NCBI RefSeq assembly: GCF_965218915.1
Contig: NZ_OZ244708.1
Coordinates: 1,054,001 to 1,118,000 of the forward strand
DNA length: 64,000 nt
Origin: Novosphingopyxis sp965218915
GTDB lineage: Bacteria > Pseudomonadota > Alphaproteobacteria > Sphingomonadales > Sphingomonadaceae
Direction: 5' to 3'
Under the pieces are notes generated by a model. The model ran no database searches, had not been told where the DNA came from, and was given only the letters and a program-made list of their open reading frames with translations. The position numbers and the translations under genes were made by a program. Shown here in pieces: positions 17,686 to 26,398 of this stretch (positions are counted from its first letter, which is position 1; each line of letters starts with the position of its first letter).

Positions 17686-17894
17686 GAGCGGCATCGCCAA
17701 TATGTCGGCTATGATGGTCAGCGATCGCTTCGGAGCGCTGCATCATGGGCGCGAACATTTCCTCGATCGTCGGCGGTCGGCTTCTAACGCCGTTCTTGGG
17801 CCGAATTGGGCGAGCAGGGCCGCAGCGTTTGAAAGCACGCGTCATACGCGAGCTCGATACGACATTCGCCAGCAAATACACGACGATAAGTTTG
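17686..17894. other. Intergenic sequence, possibly a decayed gene
   Basis: Between the two mobile elements, the minus strand is open and codes a stretch with TRAFKRCG and PTIEEMFAPMMQRSEAI that ends at a stop near 17686. It looks protein-like, but I cannot assign it to a family. The 180-bp element to its right would interrupt any such gene, so a disrupted remnant is possible. Confidence 0.25.
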
Positions 17895-18074
17895 GCGATT
17901 ATGTACCTTGCATACCCGTTTCCTTTTTCGTCACCCCAGCGAAAGCTGGGGTCTCGGGCGGGATCGCCATGAGGCCTGAGATGCCAGCTTTCGCTGGCAT
18001 GACGTACAAAGAAAGGCGGAGCCATGCCGTTTCTGAATTTCCATCCGACTGGGTTTGCAAAGCACATAATCGCC
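17895..18074. mobile_element. 180-bp MITE-like element, family 2, copy A
   Basis: The termini are inverted repeats of about 24 bp (left GGCGATTATGTACC..., right ...ATAATCGCC). A perfect 8-bp target duplication, ATAAGTTT, lies at 17887-17894 and 18075-18082. Inside is a REPIN-like pair of hairpins (CCCAGCGAAAGCTGGG and CCAGCTTTCGCTGG). A second copy of equal length and orientation is at 19697-19876. It has no transposase; an 8-bp duplication would fit an ISL3-, IS66- or IS1595-type enzyme acting in trans (inference). Confidence 0.88.
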
Positions 18075-18202
18075 ATAAGTTTGCACGAGGTGCTGCAATC
18101 CCCAGATTGTTCGTGCTTATCAGCGCAAAGCGACAGGAGAAAAATATCTGATCGATCCCGGTTTATGATCCATTTGTTCATGACATTCGGTCGGCCGACG
18201 GC

Positions 18203-19654
18203 TTATTGAGCGGTCGGCATTCCCCGTCGCAGCGAGATCGCAGCTAGGAGATAATGCAGCGCAGCCCATAAGCTTACTCCATATGCAAGCAGGACACCTT
18301 GTCTGGTCGCGAGTTCTACGGCCGCTCGGCAAGCCAAATCCGCGGTGCTGCCAGGAACATCGCCAATGCCTCCCGGACAGCTCGTTTGAAACGCTGCCGC
18401 ATCGACCGAGCCAAGTCCGGCAAGGGCGGGGAGAAGACTGTCAACATCAGGATATAGACGATGAAATGCGCCGAGATGGTCGATCAGCCAGCCTGTCAGC
18501 GGCGGACCAAAGCCGAGCGCGACGAGGTTTAAGACGAAGAAAAGCACTGCGGTGGCCGTCGCGCGCCGCTCGGTGGGGAAGGCGTTCTGGATAACGCCAT
18601 AGGTTGGCCCCATATAGGTGTAAGACAGCGCGCCGGGAAATAGCATCCAGGTTGCGGCCGCTTGCCAGCTGTCGGCGGTGTAAATCCCCAAAATAAGCGG
18701 ATAAGCGCAGGCAATGCCGATCGCCGGAATGAGCCCGTACCAGATGGTTGCGCCGTGCCGTGCGAGGCGGTCGCTTACCAACCCGCCCAGCAAGACGCCC
18801 GCGCCTTGGCTGGCTCCGCCTATGAGGCCGGTGATCAGGCCTATCTGAGCATAATCGAGCCCGAAAGCGCGGCTCCAATAAGGCTGGACGAATGTGCCGC
18901 CGCCATATCCGGCAAAGCTCACGAGCGTGATGCCGATCATCATGTTGAATAATGTGAAATTGCCGAACATTGCGCGGGTGACGCGGCCGGTTTCCCGCAC
19001 GTCTTCGCTCAACGAATATGGCTTCAGCGGAGTGGGGGTTTTGGCCTCCATCGCGCCGCGAACCGGCTCTCGCACAAGCAGCTTGATCGCGACGGCGAGC
19101 AGCGCTCCCGGCAGGCCCAGTGCGATGAACGCAATCCGCCATGAATAATTTTGGGCTATCCATCCTCCGGCGACGGCACCGATCATCACGCCGATTGGAA
19201 CGCCAAGCGAGTAGACGGAAAGCGCCGATGCGCGTTTTTTCGGCTCGTAATAATCGCTGAGCAGCGAATGCGCGGGCGGCGACAGGCCGGCTTCGCCGAC
19301 GCCGACCCCGAACCGACAAGCGGCGAGAGCGGCATAGCTCGTCGCCACGCCGCAAAGAGCCGTAAAACCCGACCATATGAAGATGGCTGCAGAGATTATA
19401 TTGACCCGCGGCATGCGCTCGGCCAATCGCGCGAGCGGCAGTCCCAATATGGTATAAAGCAGGGCGAAATAGAGACCGCCAAGCAGGCCCAGCTGTGTGT
19501 CGGTGATCTTGAGATCGTCCTTGATCGCCTGTCCGATGGCAGCGACGATCGTGCGATCCACGAAATTGAACGTGTAGGCCGCCGTCATCAACGCCAGCAC
19601 GATGCGCCGCTCGCGATGTCCTGTCAGCGCTTTATCGGAGGCACCGAGCGCCAT
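18203..19654 (-). CDS. MFS transporter, Spinster-like
   Basis: The protein has 483 residues and twelve membrane segments. TFNFVDRTIVAAIGQAIKDDL and GVGEAGLSPPAHSLLSDYY are typical of the Spinster-like MFS group, with the A-motif-like ADR/LAERMPR loop after helix 2. The substrate is unknown. The ATG at 19654 has a strong AGGAGGGG in front; longer in-frame extensions run into the flanking repeat and are rejected. The gene is bracketed by two copies of the 180-bp element, one 42 bp before its start and one about 130 bp after its stop. Confidence 0.85.
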   Translation of the reverse strand: MALGASDKALTGHRERRIVLALMTAAYTFNFVDRTIVAAIGQAIKDDLKITDTQLGLLGGLYFALLYTILGLPLARLAERMPRVNIISAAIFIWSGFTALCGVATSYAALAACRFGVGVGEAGLSPPAHSLLSDYYEPKKRASALSVYSLGVPIGVMIGAVAGGWIAQNYSWRIAFIALGLPGALLAVAIKLLVREPVRGAMEAKTPTPLKPYSLSEDVRETGRVTRAMFGNFTLFNMMIGITLVSFAGYGGGTFVQPYWSRAFGLDYAQIGLITGLIGGASQGAGVLLGGLVSDRLARHGATIWYGLIPAIGIACAYPLILGIYTADSWQAAATWMLFPGALSYTYMGPTYGVIQNAFPTERRATATAVLFFVLNLVALGFGPPLTGWLIDHLGAFHRLYPDVDSLLPALAGLGSVDAAAFQTSCPGGIGDVPGSTADLACRAAVELATRQGVLLAYGVSLWAALHYLLAAISLRRGMPTAQ

Positions 19655-19696
19655 TTTCCCCTCCTGTCTTACCGTTTGAACGCTATCCGTTTCTTT

Positions 19697-19876
19697 GGCG
19701 ATTATGCACCTTGCAAACCCGTTTCCTTTTTCGTCACCCCAGCGAAAGCTGGGGTCTCGGGCGGGATCGCCATGAGGCCTGAGATGCCAGCTTTCGCTGG
19801 CATGACGTACAAAGAAAGGCGGAGCCATGCCGTTTCTGAATTTCCATCGACAGGGTTTGCAAGGTACATAATCGCC
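19697..19876. mobile_element. 180-bp MITE-like element, family 2, copy B
   Basis: Same termini, length and orientation as the copy at 17895, and nearly identical inside. It has its own perfect 8-bp duplication, GTTTCTTT, at 19689-19696 and 19877-19884. Because the two copies have different target duplications, each inserted on its own. This copy sits in the 5' region of the MFS gene and may affect its transcription. Confidence 0.88.
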
Positions 19877-20051
19877 GTTTCTTTAGGAGCGTAGCGGAAG
19901 ATTATATCCGCACAACCAAAAAAGCACCGCATAATCCAGACCTATGTTCTCAATCCCTAGGTATTCGTTGACAGTCCATGGATGGCGTACATACACATAT
20001 TCTCAAAGGCTGCCGGCGCGCTGACCCTTTGTGAGTATGAGGAGAGTGATC

Positions 20052-20515
20052 ATGGCAACGTCGGTAGCGGGAGCGTCTGTCAAGAATCCCACGCGCAAAT
20101 TCTCGACCAAATTCTTCTACGGCATCGGATCGATCGCTTTCGGCGTGAAGGACAACGGGTTCAGCGCACTGTTGCTTCTGTTTTATAATCAGGCGCTCGG
20201 TCTCGATGCGCGTTTGGCGGGTTTGGCGATCGCGCTCGCGCTAGTGGTCGATGCACGTCCGCGGCGCTTCTGGCTTTGGCTGGCTTCCCGGCGCGAGCAA
20301 ATCCGGGCACTGTTCCTGGCGAGGCGCTTACGAGCTTGGGCGCAACCTATGTCGTCGCCATCGTCGTCCTTAACCTGCTGTCCATGGGATGTGTCATTCT
20401 CTTTCGGATCACACGCGTCGCGCATTCCCGGAACTTGCAGATATTGGCCGAGCGCCGTTCCGAGAATGTTCGAAGGTGGCGGCGTCAAAGATCTGCTCTG
20501 CGCCCTTCCAAATGA
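20052..20515 (+). pseudogene. MFS (GPH-type) transporter with large internal deletion
   Basis: Residues from 20052 read FFYGIGSIAFGVKDNGF and YNQALGLDARLAGLA, paralogous to the start of the intact symporter at 12791. Near 20250 the similarity stops. From about 20265, in another frame, an MFS C-terminal end follows (GFPARANPGTVPGEALTSL, then VVLNLLSMGCVILFRITR) and stops at 20513. Roughly three quarters of the gene, including the DAISDP region and most helices, is missing, and the two ends are out of frame. ATG 20052 still has AGGAGAG upstream, so a short useless peptide could be made. Confidence 0.8.
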
Positions 20516-20885
20516 AAGTGCTCGTTGCCGTTTGCCAAGATGATCCTCCTATCGACCATCGTGCTTGCAGCCAGATCAAGAGTCCAGCATTCTGACTGCT
20601 TTGAACTAGGCGGTGCGGGCATTTCTTGGCGGCGTTCGGTAGTTGCCAGAGCTCATCTGCTTTGCTCAGCTCCTAACAAAGCTCACTTGCGATCCATCGG
20701 GAAGCTGTGGATTCTCCAGGCAGATTATTGGACGGCCTCCGTTGTAATTGGTGAGACTTACCAAGCCGTCAGTCTTATTAAGAAATTGACCCAGCTAACA
20801 ATCAAGGACTATTGCTTGGCATGCTTTTGGTTGAGGTCATCGAAAACCACGGCGTCACGGCATCTTCACTTGCGTGCAGCATGGG
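20516..20885. other. Gene-free stretch
   Basis: About 370 bp without a recognisable gene. The plus strand is open for some distance but shows no family resemblance, no good ribosome-binding site and mixed composition. It separates the deleted transporter from the copper cluster and may be decayed DNA. Confidence 0.4.
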
Positions 20886-21602
20886 TCACATGCGCTCTTT
20901 CAATTCAGCGCGCACCAAGAGCCAATTGGTTGGATAAGCGGTGGCAAATCCAGCGATCATCGCGATCTGCATAACGAACCAGAACTCGGGCGTGTTGACT
21001 GCGGCCAAGCCGCCGAAACGAGGGGCAAAGATCAGAAACTGGATGACAGCCATCATGCCATACATGCCGATCTGCCAGCTCGATATCGATGCGATATCTG
21101 CTTTGATGGCCTGCCAGACGCCTTGAGACGGCGAGAGATCGCGCATCGGCTTGATCGTGAAATACTGGAAAACGATGCCGATCATGAATGCGACGATAAA
21201 ATCCGGAATCCAGATTGCGAACATTTTTTCGCCAAATAGCGTGCCATATCCGAACCAGGTGGCGATGGCTGGGACGGCAAAGGCGCTCCACTCCACGATG
21301 ATATCGCCTAGCGTGCAGCCGGCACCACAATGGCTGGCACCTTTGAACACGGCAGCGGCAAACGGAGTATCCGGTTGGTTGTCGAAATTACCGTCCTCCG
21401 GACCGCGGCCCCAGGCGTAATACGCCGCGAGCCACAGAACACTGCCGAACAGAGCAGTCAGGGGCCAGACGAGATACATGATCCACATTTTTTGCGGACG
21501 GCGCATCAGATCGAGCGCAATAGTGATCGAGCATACGCCGCCTGCAATTAGCGAAGCGATTGCGAGGTCATGCAGCCAAGCCGGAAAGTCGGTCATGGTC
21601 AT
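20886..21602 (-). CDS. DUF4396 domain membrane protein
   Basis: The 238-residue protein has about six membrane segments. The centre contains FKGASHCGAGCTLGDIIVEW, the cysteine/histidine-bearing hallmark of DUF4396. The family often sits with copper genes in sphingomonads, as here, where it is the last gene of a minus-strand group led by csoR. The SHCGAGC motif could bind copper or another soft metal (inference). Function is not established. Start could also be the second ATG, two codons later. Confidence 0.8.
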   Translation of the reverse strand: MTMTDFPAWLHDLAIASLIAGGVCSITIALDLMRRPQKMWIMYLVWPLTALFGSVLWLAAYYAWGRGPEDGNFDNQPDTPFAAAVFKGASHCGAGCTLGDIIVEWSAFAVPAIATWFGYGTLFGEKMFAIWIPDFIVAFMIGIVFQYFTIKPMRDLSPSQGVWQAIKADIASISSWQIGMYGMMAVIQFLIFAPRFGGLAAVNTPEFWFVMQIAMIAGFATAYPTNWLLVRAELKERM

Positions 21603-21618
21603 TTAGCAGCAGGCAGGC

Positions 21619-22353
21619 TCAGCTGAGGAGCATCCAAAGCGCCATCGCCACCATCATCACATTCTCGGTCAGCGAGACGAAGCCCAGCGGCACGCTGGAG
21701 CTGCCGCCGACACAGGCGCATTTCAGTTCCCGCTTCTGCACATAGACGGCGTAGAAAACGGAAATCGCGCCAATGGTGCCGATGAACAGCGCCACCGGGA
21801 TCGATATCCAGCCCAGCACGCGGCCCAGCATCAAGATGCCCGCCAGCGCCTCGGCAAAAGGATAGATGCTTGCGTAAGGCACCCAGCGCTGCGCCAGCAG
21901 ATCATAGCCCAGGAACATCGTTGCAAAGCCGCGCACGTCCTGCAGCTTCTGGATCGCCAGGATGCACATGGAGAGCGCGATGAACATCTCGCCCGTGCGG
22001 ATGGTCAGCAGCTGCCCGAACATCGCCCAACTGAGCGACAGCGCCATCAGCGCAGCGACAGCGAAAATTGCAATGACTGGCTTGTAACTGGTGGTATCCG
22101 GATCGGGAACCGACTTGCCCAAGAACCTACGCAGATCATCGTTTCCGCCGATGCGCTGGCCGTCAATAAAGGTTTGCGGCGTGGTCTTCACATCGTGCTT
22201 CGCCTTGAACGCGTCGGTTTCATCACGCGTCGTCAGCCAGTGATCATCGACCGTAAAGCCATTGCTTTCCAGCAAATGCTTGGAGCGTAGACCGTAGGGG
22301 CAGACGTGCTTGTCCATCACCATGCGGTATAGAGTGGCGGTCTTCTTGCTCAT
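21619..22353 (-). CDS. Glutaredoxin-MauE/DoxX fusion membrane protein
   Basis: The 244-residue protein has two parts. Residues 1-80 form a glutaredoxin-like domain with a single-thiol site VCPYG (Cys18) and the cis-Pro TTPQTFIDG. Residues 90-244 form four membrane helices of the MauE/DoxX type, including a periplasm-facing or cytoplasmic KCACVGG pair of cysteines. MauE-type proteins pass electrons for disulfide chemistry. Here the fusion could deliver reductant to the copper-handling proteins next door (inference). It lies 16 bp from the DUF4396 gene and 31 bp from DUF305 in the same direction. Confidence 0.8.
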   Translation of the reverse strand: MSKKTATLYRMVMDKHVCPYGLRSKHLLESNGFTVDDHWLTTRDETDAFKAKHDVKTTPQTFIDGQRIGGNDDLRRFLGKSVPDPDTTSYKPVIAIFAVAALMALSLSWAMFGQLLTIRTGEMFIALSMCILAIQKLQDVRGFATMFLGYDLLAQRWVPYASIYPFAEALAGILMLGRVLGWISIPVALFIGTIGAISVFYAVYVQKRELKCACVGGSSSVPLGFVSLTENVMMVAMALWMLLS

Positions 22354-22384
22354 CGTTGTTCTCCAGATCGTGTTGGCGGCGGAT

Positions 22385-22942
22385 TCAGTCCCCGACGTTC
22401 AACGCGCCCTCGAAAGCGGGCACTGGACGCGCGGCGGTCTCGGCCGCGCTGGTGACCTTGCCGTTTTGCTTTATATCGTTCAGCAGCCACTTCATTTCTT
22501 TGATTTCGCGACGCTGTGCCCGGATGATGCCGTCGGCCAGTTTGCGCACGCGCGGGTCATCGATGCCAGCGCGTTCGCTGGTCATGATCGCAATAGAATG
22601 ATGCGGGATCATGGCTGACATGTATTCGCTATCGTCAATAGAGACTTGGCTGCGCATTAAGAATAGGCCCAGCAAAAATACGACCGTGGCGACCGCTAAT
22701 ATGATCATGTTTTTGGTCTTGTTACGATACATCGACCACATGAATGCCAGCATGACAGCGGCCATTACGCCTCCCATCATAAACATCATCCAGAAACGCG
22801 TCTCACTCCACATCACGTGGCCGAGCTGATAGGTGTTGAGATACATGAGCCCGAGCATAATTACAGTGGACGTGCCGACCATGGCCATAAACCGAGGATA
22901 GCTGCCGCCTTCGCCCGCCGTGCCTTGCGTCTTCTTTTCCAT
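22385..22942 (-). CDS. DUF305 family membrane-anchored protein
   Basis: The 185-residue protein has three hydrophobic segments in the first 100 residues and a DUF305 ferritin-like helical domain with YMSAMIPHHSIAIMTSERA and later RREIKEMKWLL. The HH and nearby Met/Glu residues are typical; members of this family are frequently found with copper export and multicopper oxidases. The domain probably faces the periplasm. It starts 20 bp after the csoR stop, so both are likely on one transcript. Confidence 0.85.
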   Translation of the reverse strand: MEKKTQGTAGEGGSYPRFMAMVGTSTVIMLGLMYLNTYQLGHVMWSETRFWMMFMMGGVMAAVMLAFMWSMYRNKTKNMIILAVATVVFLLGLFLMRSQVSIDDSEYMSAMIPHHSIAIMTSERAGIDDPRVRKLADGIIRAQRREIKEMKWLLNDIKQNGKVTSAAETAARPVPAFEGALNVGD

Positions 22943-22962
22943 CGTATCTCTCTCTTGCGTCT

Positions 22963-23235
22963 CTATCGTTTCACTTTCTCAAACAGATCGATCAGTTCGC
23001 CGAACTTGGCTTGCTGATCGGCAGCGTCGCCGGACGCGATCGCTTCGGCCACGCAGTGTCCGGCATGATCTTTCAGGATCTGGCTTTCCACCTTGGCCAG
23101 TGCCGATTTCACTGCCTGCATCTGATGGAGGATATCGATACAATAGCGGTCATCGTCGATCATTTGCGCGATGCCGCGGACTTGCCCCTCGATCCGGCGC
23201 AGGCGGTTGATAATGGATCTGTGATCGGCTGCCAT
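22963..23235 (-). CDS. csoR: CsoR-type copper-sensing repressor
   Basis: The 90-residue all-helical protein contains RLRRIEGQVRGIAQMI, the DNA-contacting part of the CsoR/RcnR family. The Cu(I) ligands Cys32, His57 and Cys61 have the same spacing (25 and 4) as in the founding CsoR proteins, which supports copper rather than nickel or formaldehyde sensing. It should repress the divergent copA-copB and its own operon when copper is low. A palindromic operator lies 17 bp upstream of its start. Confidence 0.88.
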   Translation of the reverse strand: MAADHRSIINRLRRIEGQVRGIAQMIDDDRYCIDILHQMQAVKSALAKVESQILKDHAGHCVAEAIASGDAADQQAKFGELIDLFEKVKR

Positions 23236-23251
23236 AACGTTGGACCTTGCA

Positions 23252-23268
23252 ATACCCTAATGGGGTAT
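23252..23268. promoter_or_regulatory. CsoR-type operator
   Basis: The 17-bp sequence ATACCCTAATGGGGTAT has perfect ATACCC/GGGTAT arms around a five-base centre and a G/C run in each arm, the layout of known CsoR-family sites. It lies between divergent csoR and copA, so one site could control both directions. Confidence 0.75.
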
Positions 23269-23303
23269 CCAGATAGTCTGTGTCTGAAGGAGTTTCAAGT
23301 GTC

Positions 23304-25181
23304 ATGCCAATGATCATTTCACGACGAAATTTGTTGGGGGGAGCTGCGCTTGGAGGTGCTGCTGTGGCGGTGCCAGCTTGGGCGCGAGGCAGCGATTTGG
23401 CAGGCGGCAGCAATCTACGTGCCGGCTTCGATGAGGTGCGCGGCCGCTCAATCGACCTTAGTATCGGCGAAGGCCACCGCTTGGTTCAGGGCCACGGAGG
23501 TCATGGTATTGCGGTGAATGGCAGCGTCCCTGGTCCTCTGGTGCGTCTCACCGAAGGACAAGCGGTGAAGATCAATGTCACCAATACACTGAAAGAGGAC
23601 AGCTCGATTCACTGGCACGGGATCCTGGTGCCTTTTCAATATGACGGTGTGCCTGGCATCAGCTTTCCCGGTATTAAGCCTGGCGAGACGTTTACCTATG
23701 ATCTGCCGCCGATCCGCCAGACCGGCACATATTGGTGGCACAGTCATTCGGGCCTGCAGGAACAGTCCGGCCATTATGGCCCGATTGTGGTCGATCCAAA
23801 GGGTGCTGATCCTGTCGCTGCGGACCGTGACTATGTGCTGCTCTTGAGCGAGTTCACGCCGCACCATCCGCATGACATTATGGCCAAGCTGAAGAAGGGC
23901 GAGGGCTATTTCAATTATCAGCAGAACACCACCACCGACGACTATAATCTAACCGGTGAGCAGCGCCGTATGTGGGCACGCATGCGTATGATGGCGACGG
24001 ACATTCTGGACGTCACTGGCTCGACCTATACCTATCTCATCAATGGCCACGGCCCGGAGGAGGGCATGGAATACGCGTTCGCGCCGGGTGAACGGGTGCG
24101 TCTGCGTATCATCAACGGGTCAGCGATGAGCTTTTTCAACCTGCGAATTCCCGGCCTGCCGATGACAGTGGTTGCTGCCGACGGTCAGAATGTGCGGCCT
24201 GTGGAGGTCGATGAACTTCAGATCGGTGTCGCGGAGAGTTATGATGTGCTGGTCGAGCCCGGAGCGTTGGCGGCCTATACTATCGTAGCGGAATCGATGG
24301 ATCGGTCGGGTATGGCGGTTGCGACGCTGGCGTCCGCTCCTGGCGCCCGTGCGGCGGTGCCGGCGCTTCGCGATCCTCCGGTGCTGACGATGGCCGATAT
24401 GGGGATGAACCACGGCGGCGGCATGGACGGCATGCAGGGCATGGATCACGGTGCAATGGATCATGGCGCTGCGCCATCGGCTAGCAACGTTATGGCCGCT
24501 ATGCCTGGCATGGATCGCGGCAACATGGACCATGGAGCCATGGGTCACGGTGCAACGAGCCAGCTCAAGGTGCAGTCGGGCGCTATGGACGGCATGGCCG
24601 AGATGGATATGTCCGGCATGAAAATGCGCGACACGTCGCTGCTCCCGCAGGATGTGAAGGTCAGCCCGGGTATTGATATGGTATCGATGAACCCGGTAGA
24701 TCGCATGGGTGATCCAGGTATCGGGTTGGACAAGGTCGATCACCGCGTCCTCAACTATCGTCAGCTCGCTGCCCTTGCACCCAATGCGGATCGTCGCACT
24801 CCTACGCGTTTTATGGAGATCCATCTGACCGGCAACATGGAGCGTTACATGTGGTCGTTCGACGGGAAAAAATTCACGGCGGTCAGCGACGATCCGATCC
24901 GCTTTGCGTATGATGAACGCGTGCGCGTGAAGCTGGTCAATGATACGATGATGGCGCACCCCATCCATCTGCACGGTCATTTCTTCGAGCTGGTGAATGG
25001 CGCCGATCCGATGCATCAGCCGCTCAAGCATACCGTGATCGTGCAGCCCGGCGGCAGTGCGCAGTTCGATCTTACGGCGAATGAGCCTGGCGACTGGGCC
25101 TTTCACTGCCACCTGCTCTATCACATGCATGCGGGGATGTTTCAGACGGTGAGTGTGGCCGCACCGGGAGCCGCGGCGTGA
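23304..25181 (+). CDS. copA: Multicopper oxidase, copper resistance protein CopA
   Basis: The 625-residue periplasmic oxidase (Cu(I) to Cu(II)) begins with a Tat signal (ISRRNLLGGAALGG). Copper-site motifs run in order: SIHWHGILVP, YWWHSHSG, HPIHLHGHFFEL and HCHLLYHMHAGMF. Between domains 2 and 3 is a Met/His-rich segment with repeated GMDH/MDHGAM units, typical of PcoA/CopA. ATG 23304 follows AAGGAG (23286-23291); a GTG at 23280 and an ATG at 23310 are alternatives. The stop overlaps the copB start. Expression is probably relieved from CsoR by copper. Confidence 0.93.
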   Translation: MPMIISRRNLLGGAALGGAAVAVPAWARGSDLAGGSNLRAGFDEVRGRSIDLSIGEGHRLVQGHGGHGIAVNGSVPGPLVRLTEGQAVKINVTNTLKEDSSIHWHGILVPFQYDGVPGISFPGIKPGETFTYDLPPIRQTGTYWWHSHSGLQEQSGHYGPIVVDPKGADPVAADRDYVLLLSEFTPHHPHDIMAKLKKGEGYFNYQQNTTTDDYNLTGEQRRMWARMRMMATDILDVTGSTYTYLINGHGPEEGMEYAFAPGERVRLRIINGSAMSFFNLRIPGLPMTVVAADGQNVRPVEVDELQIGVAESYDVLVEPGALAAYTIVAESMDRSGMAVATLASAPGARAAVPALRDPPVLTMADMGMNHGGGMDGMQGMDHGAMDHGAAPSASNVMAAMPGMDRGNMDHGAMGHGATSQLKVQSGAMDGMAEMDMSGMKMRDTSLLPQDVKVSPGIDMVSMNPVDRMGDPGIGLDKVDHRVLNYRQLAALAPNADRRTPTRFMEIHLTGNMERYMWSFDGKKFTAVSDDPIRFAYDERVRVKLVNDTMMAHPIHLHGHFFELVNGADPMHQPLKHTVIVQPGGSAQFDLTANEPGDWAFHCHLLYHMHAGMFQTVSVAAPGAAA

Positions 25182-26398
25182 AGGCTGCGGTAGCGCTTCT
25201 GCTGCTTGGCAGTGCCGGTCCGGCGCTCGCGCAGCATAATGGGCATCAGATGGCGCCGGGCATGGTGATGCCGACGCCCAAGCCTACGCTCAAAAAGATG
25301 CCGCCGCCTCCGAAGGCTGCTCCGGTTAAGCCCGCTCTAGCCAAGCCATCAAGACCCAAGCCTGCCGGATCTAAACCTGTAGCGAAAAAGCCAGCTGCTC
25401 ATTCTACGCACGCCGATCATTCGATGCCATCGGCGGCAGACATTGCCGAAACAGCGCAAAGCAGCGATGCCAAACAAGTTGGGTCCGGACTGGGCGAGAT
25501 GAGTGGCATGGATCACTCTGCGATGGATCACGGGCAGATGGATCATGGCGGCATGGATATGCCGATGGGCGATGCTTCAATGGAGCAATCCACCATGGAT
25601 CACAGCGAAATGGATCATGGCGGGATGGATTATCCCATGATTGCCGCTCCCACTGTCGAGACACCACCACCTGCTGCAGCTGGTAGTGGTCCGGCGCGCG
25701 CCGCCGATGCGATTTGGGGGGCGGACGCGATGGCCGCCTCTCGCGCTGAACTCGCCGCAACGCATGGTGGACAGCAGATCTTCTGGTTCATGGCTGACAG
25801 GGCTGAATACCGCATTCACGACGGCCGCGACGGGTATGTTTGGGATTTGCAGGGCAGCTATGGTGGCGATCTCGACAAGTTCTTCTACAAGAGTGAGGGC
25901 GAAGGTAATTTCGGCGAGCACATCGAGCGCGCCGAGGTGCAGGCGCTCTTGAGCCATGCTATAGCGCCATTCTTCGATTTCCAAGCGGGTGTTCGGCAGG
26001 ATTTTGCGCCGCGAGACCGCACCTATGCTGTCATCGGGGTGCAAGGGCTCGCGCCCTATCGCTTCGAAATCGATAGCGCGCTGTTCTTGTCCGACCGGGG
26101 CGATCTGACGGCGCGGCTGGAAGTGGAGCTGGACCAGCGCATAAGCCAGCGTCTTATCTTGCAGCCGCGTGTCGAGATGAACTTGGCCGCTCAGGATGTG
26201 CCTGAATTGGGCATCGGTGCGGGGCTTGACCGCGTGGAATCTGGGCTACGCCTACGGTATGAGATCGTCCGCGAATTCGCGCCCTACATAGGCGTAGAGC
26301 AGGAATGGCGTATCGGTCGCAGTGCGCGATATGCTCGCGGTGCTGGCGAGGATCAGTCAGTGACGAATTATGTAGCCGGTATCAAGATCTGGTTTTAA
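25178..26398 (+). CDS. copB: Copper resistance protein CopB, outer membrane
   Basis: The 406-residue protein starts at GTG 25178 inside the copA stop (GTGA). A signal peptide ends near ALAQ. It is followed by a Pro/Lys-rich linker and a Met/His region with MDHSAMDHGQMDH-type repeats for copper binding. The last 230 residues are the CopB beta-barrel domain: WGADAMAASRAEL and YVWDLQGSYGGDLDKFF at its start, VTNYVAGIKIWF at its end. It is thought to bind copper at or in the outer membrane and works with CopA. Confidence 0.93.
   Translation: MKAAVALLLLGSAGPALAQHNGHQMAPGMVMPTPKPTLKKMPPPPKAAPVKPALAKPSRPKPAGSKPVAKKPAAHSTHADHSMPSAADIAETAQSSDAKQVGSGLGEMSGMDHSAMDHGQMDHGGMDMPMGDASMEQSTMDHSEMDHGGMDYPMIAAPTVETPPPAAAGSGPARAADAIWGADAMAASRAELAATHGGQQIFWFMADRAEYRIHDGRDGYVWDLQGSYGGDLDKFFYKSEGEGNFGEHIERAEVQALLSHAIAPFFDFQAGVRQDFAPRDRTYAVIGVQGLAPYRFEIDSALFLSDRGDLTARLEVELDQRISQRLILQPRVEMNLAAQDVPELGIGAGLDRVESGLRLRYEIVREFAPYIGVEQEWRIGRSARYARGAGEDQSVTNYVAGIKIWF

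Noticed and set aside
15315..17700. Cobalamin or other riboswitch before the TonB receptor
   Set aside because: The 300 bp upstream of the start are taken by the MITE-like element, which also occurs elsewhere without a receptor; no B12-box pattern is seen.
17895..19876. Composite transposon made of the two 180-bp elements and the MFS gene
   Set aside because: Each copy has its own different 8-bp target duplication, so they inserted separately; outer borders of the pair do not share a duplication.
20525..20974. Open frame of about 150 codons as a gene
   Set aside because: No recognisable domain, no good ribosome-binding site, and it runs into the opposite DUF4396 gene.
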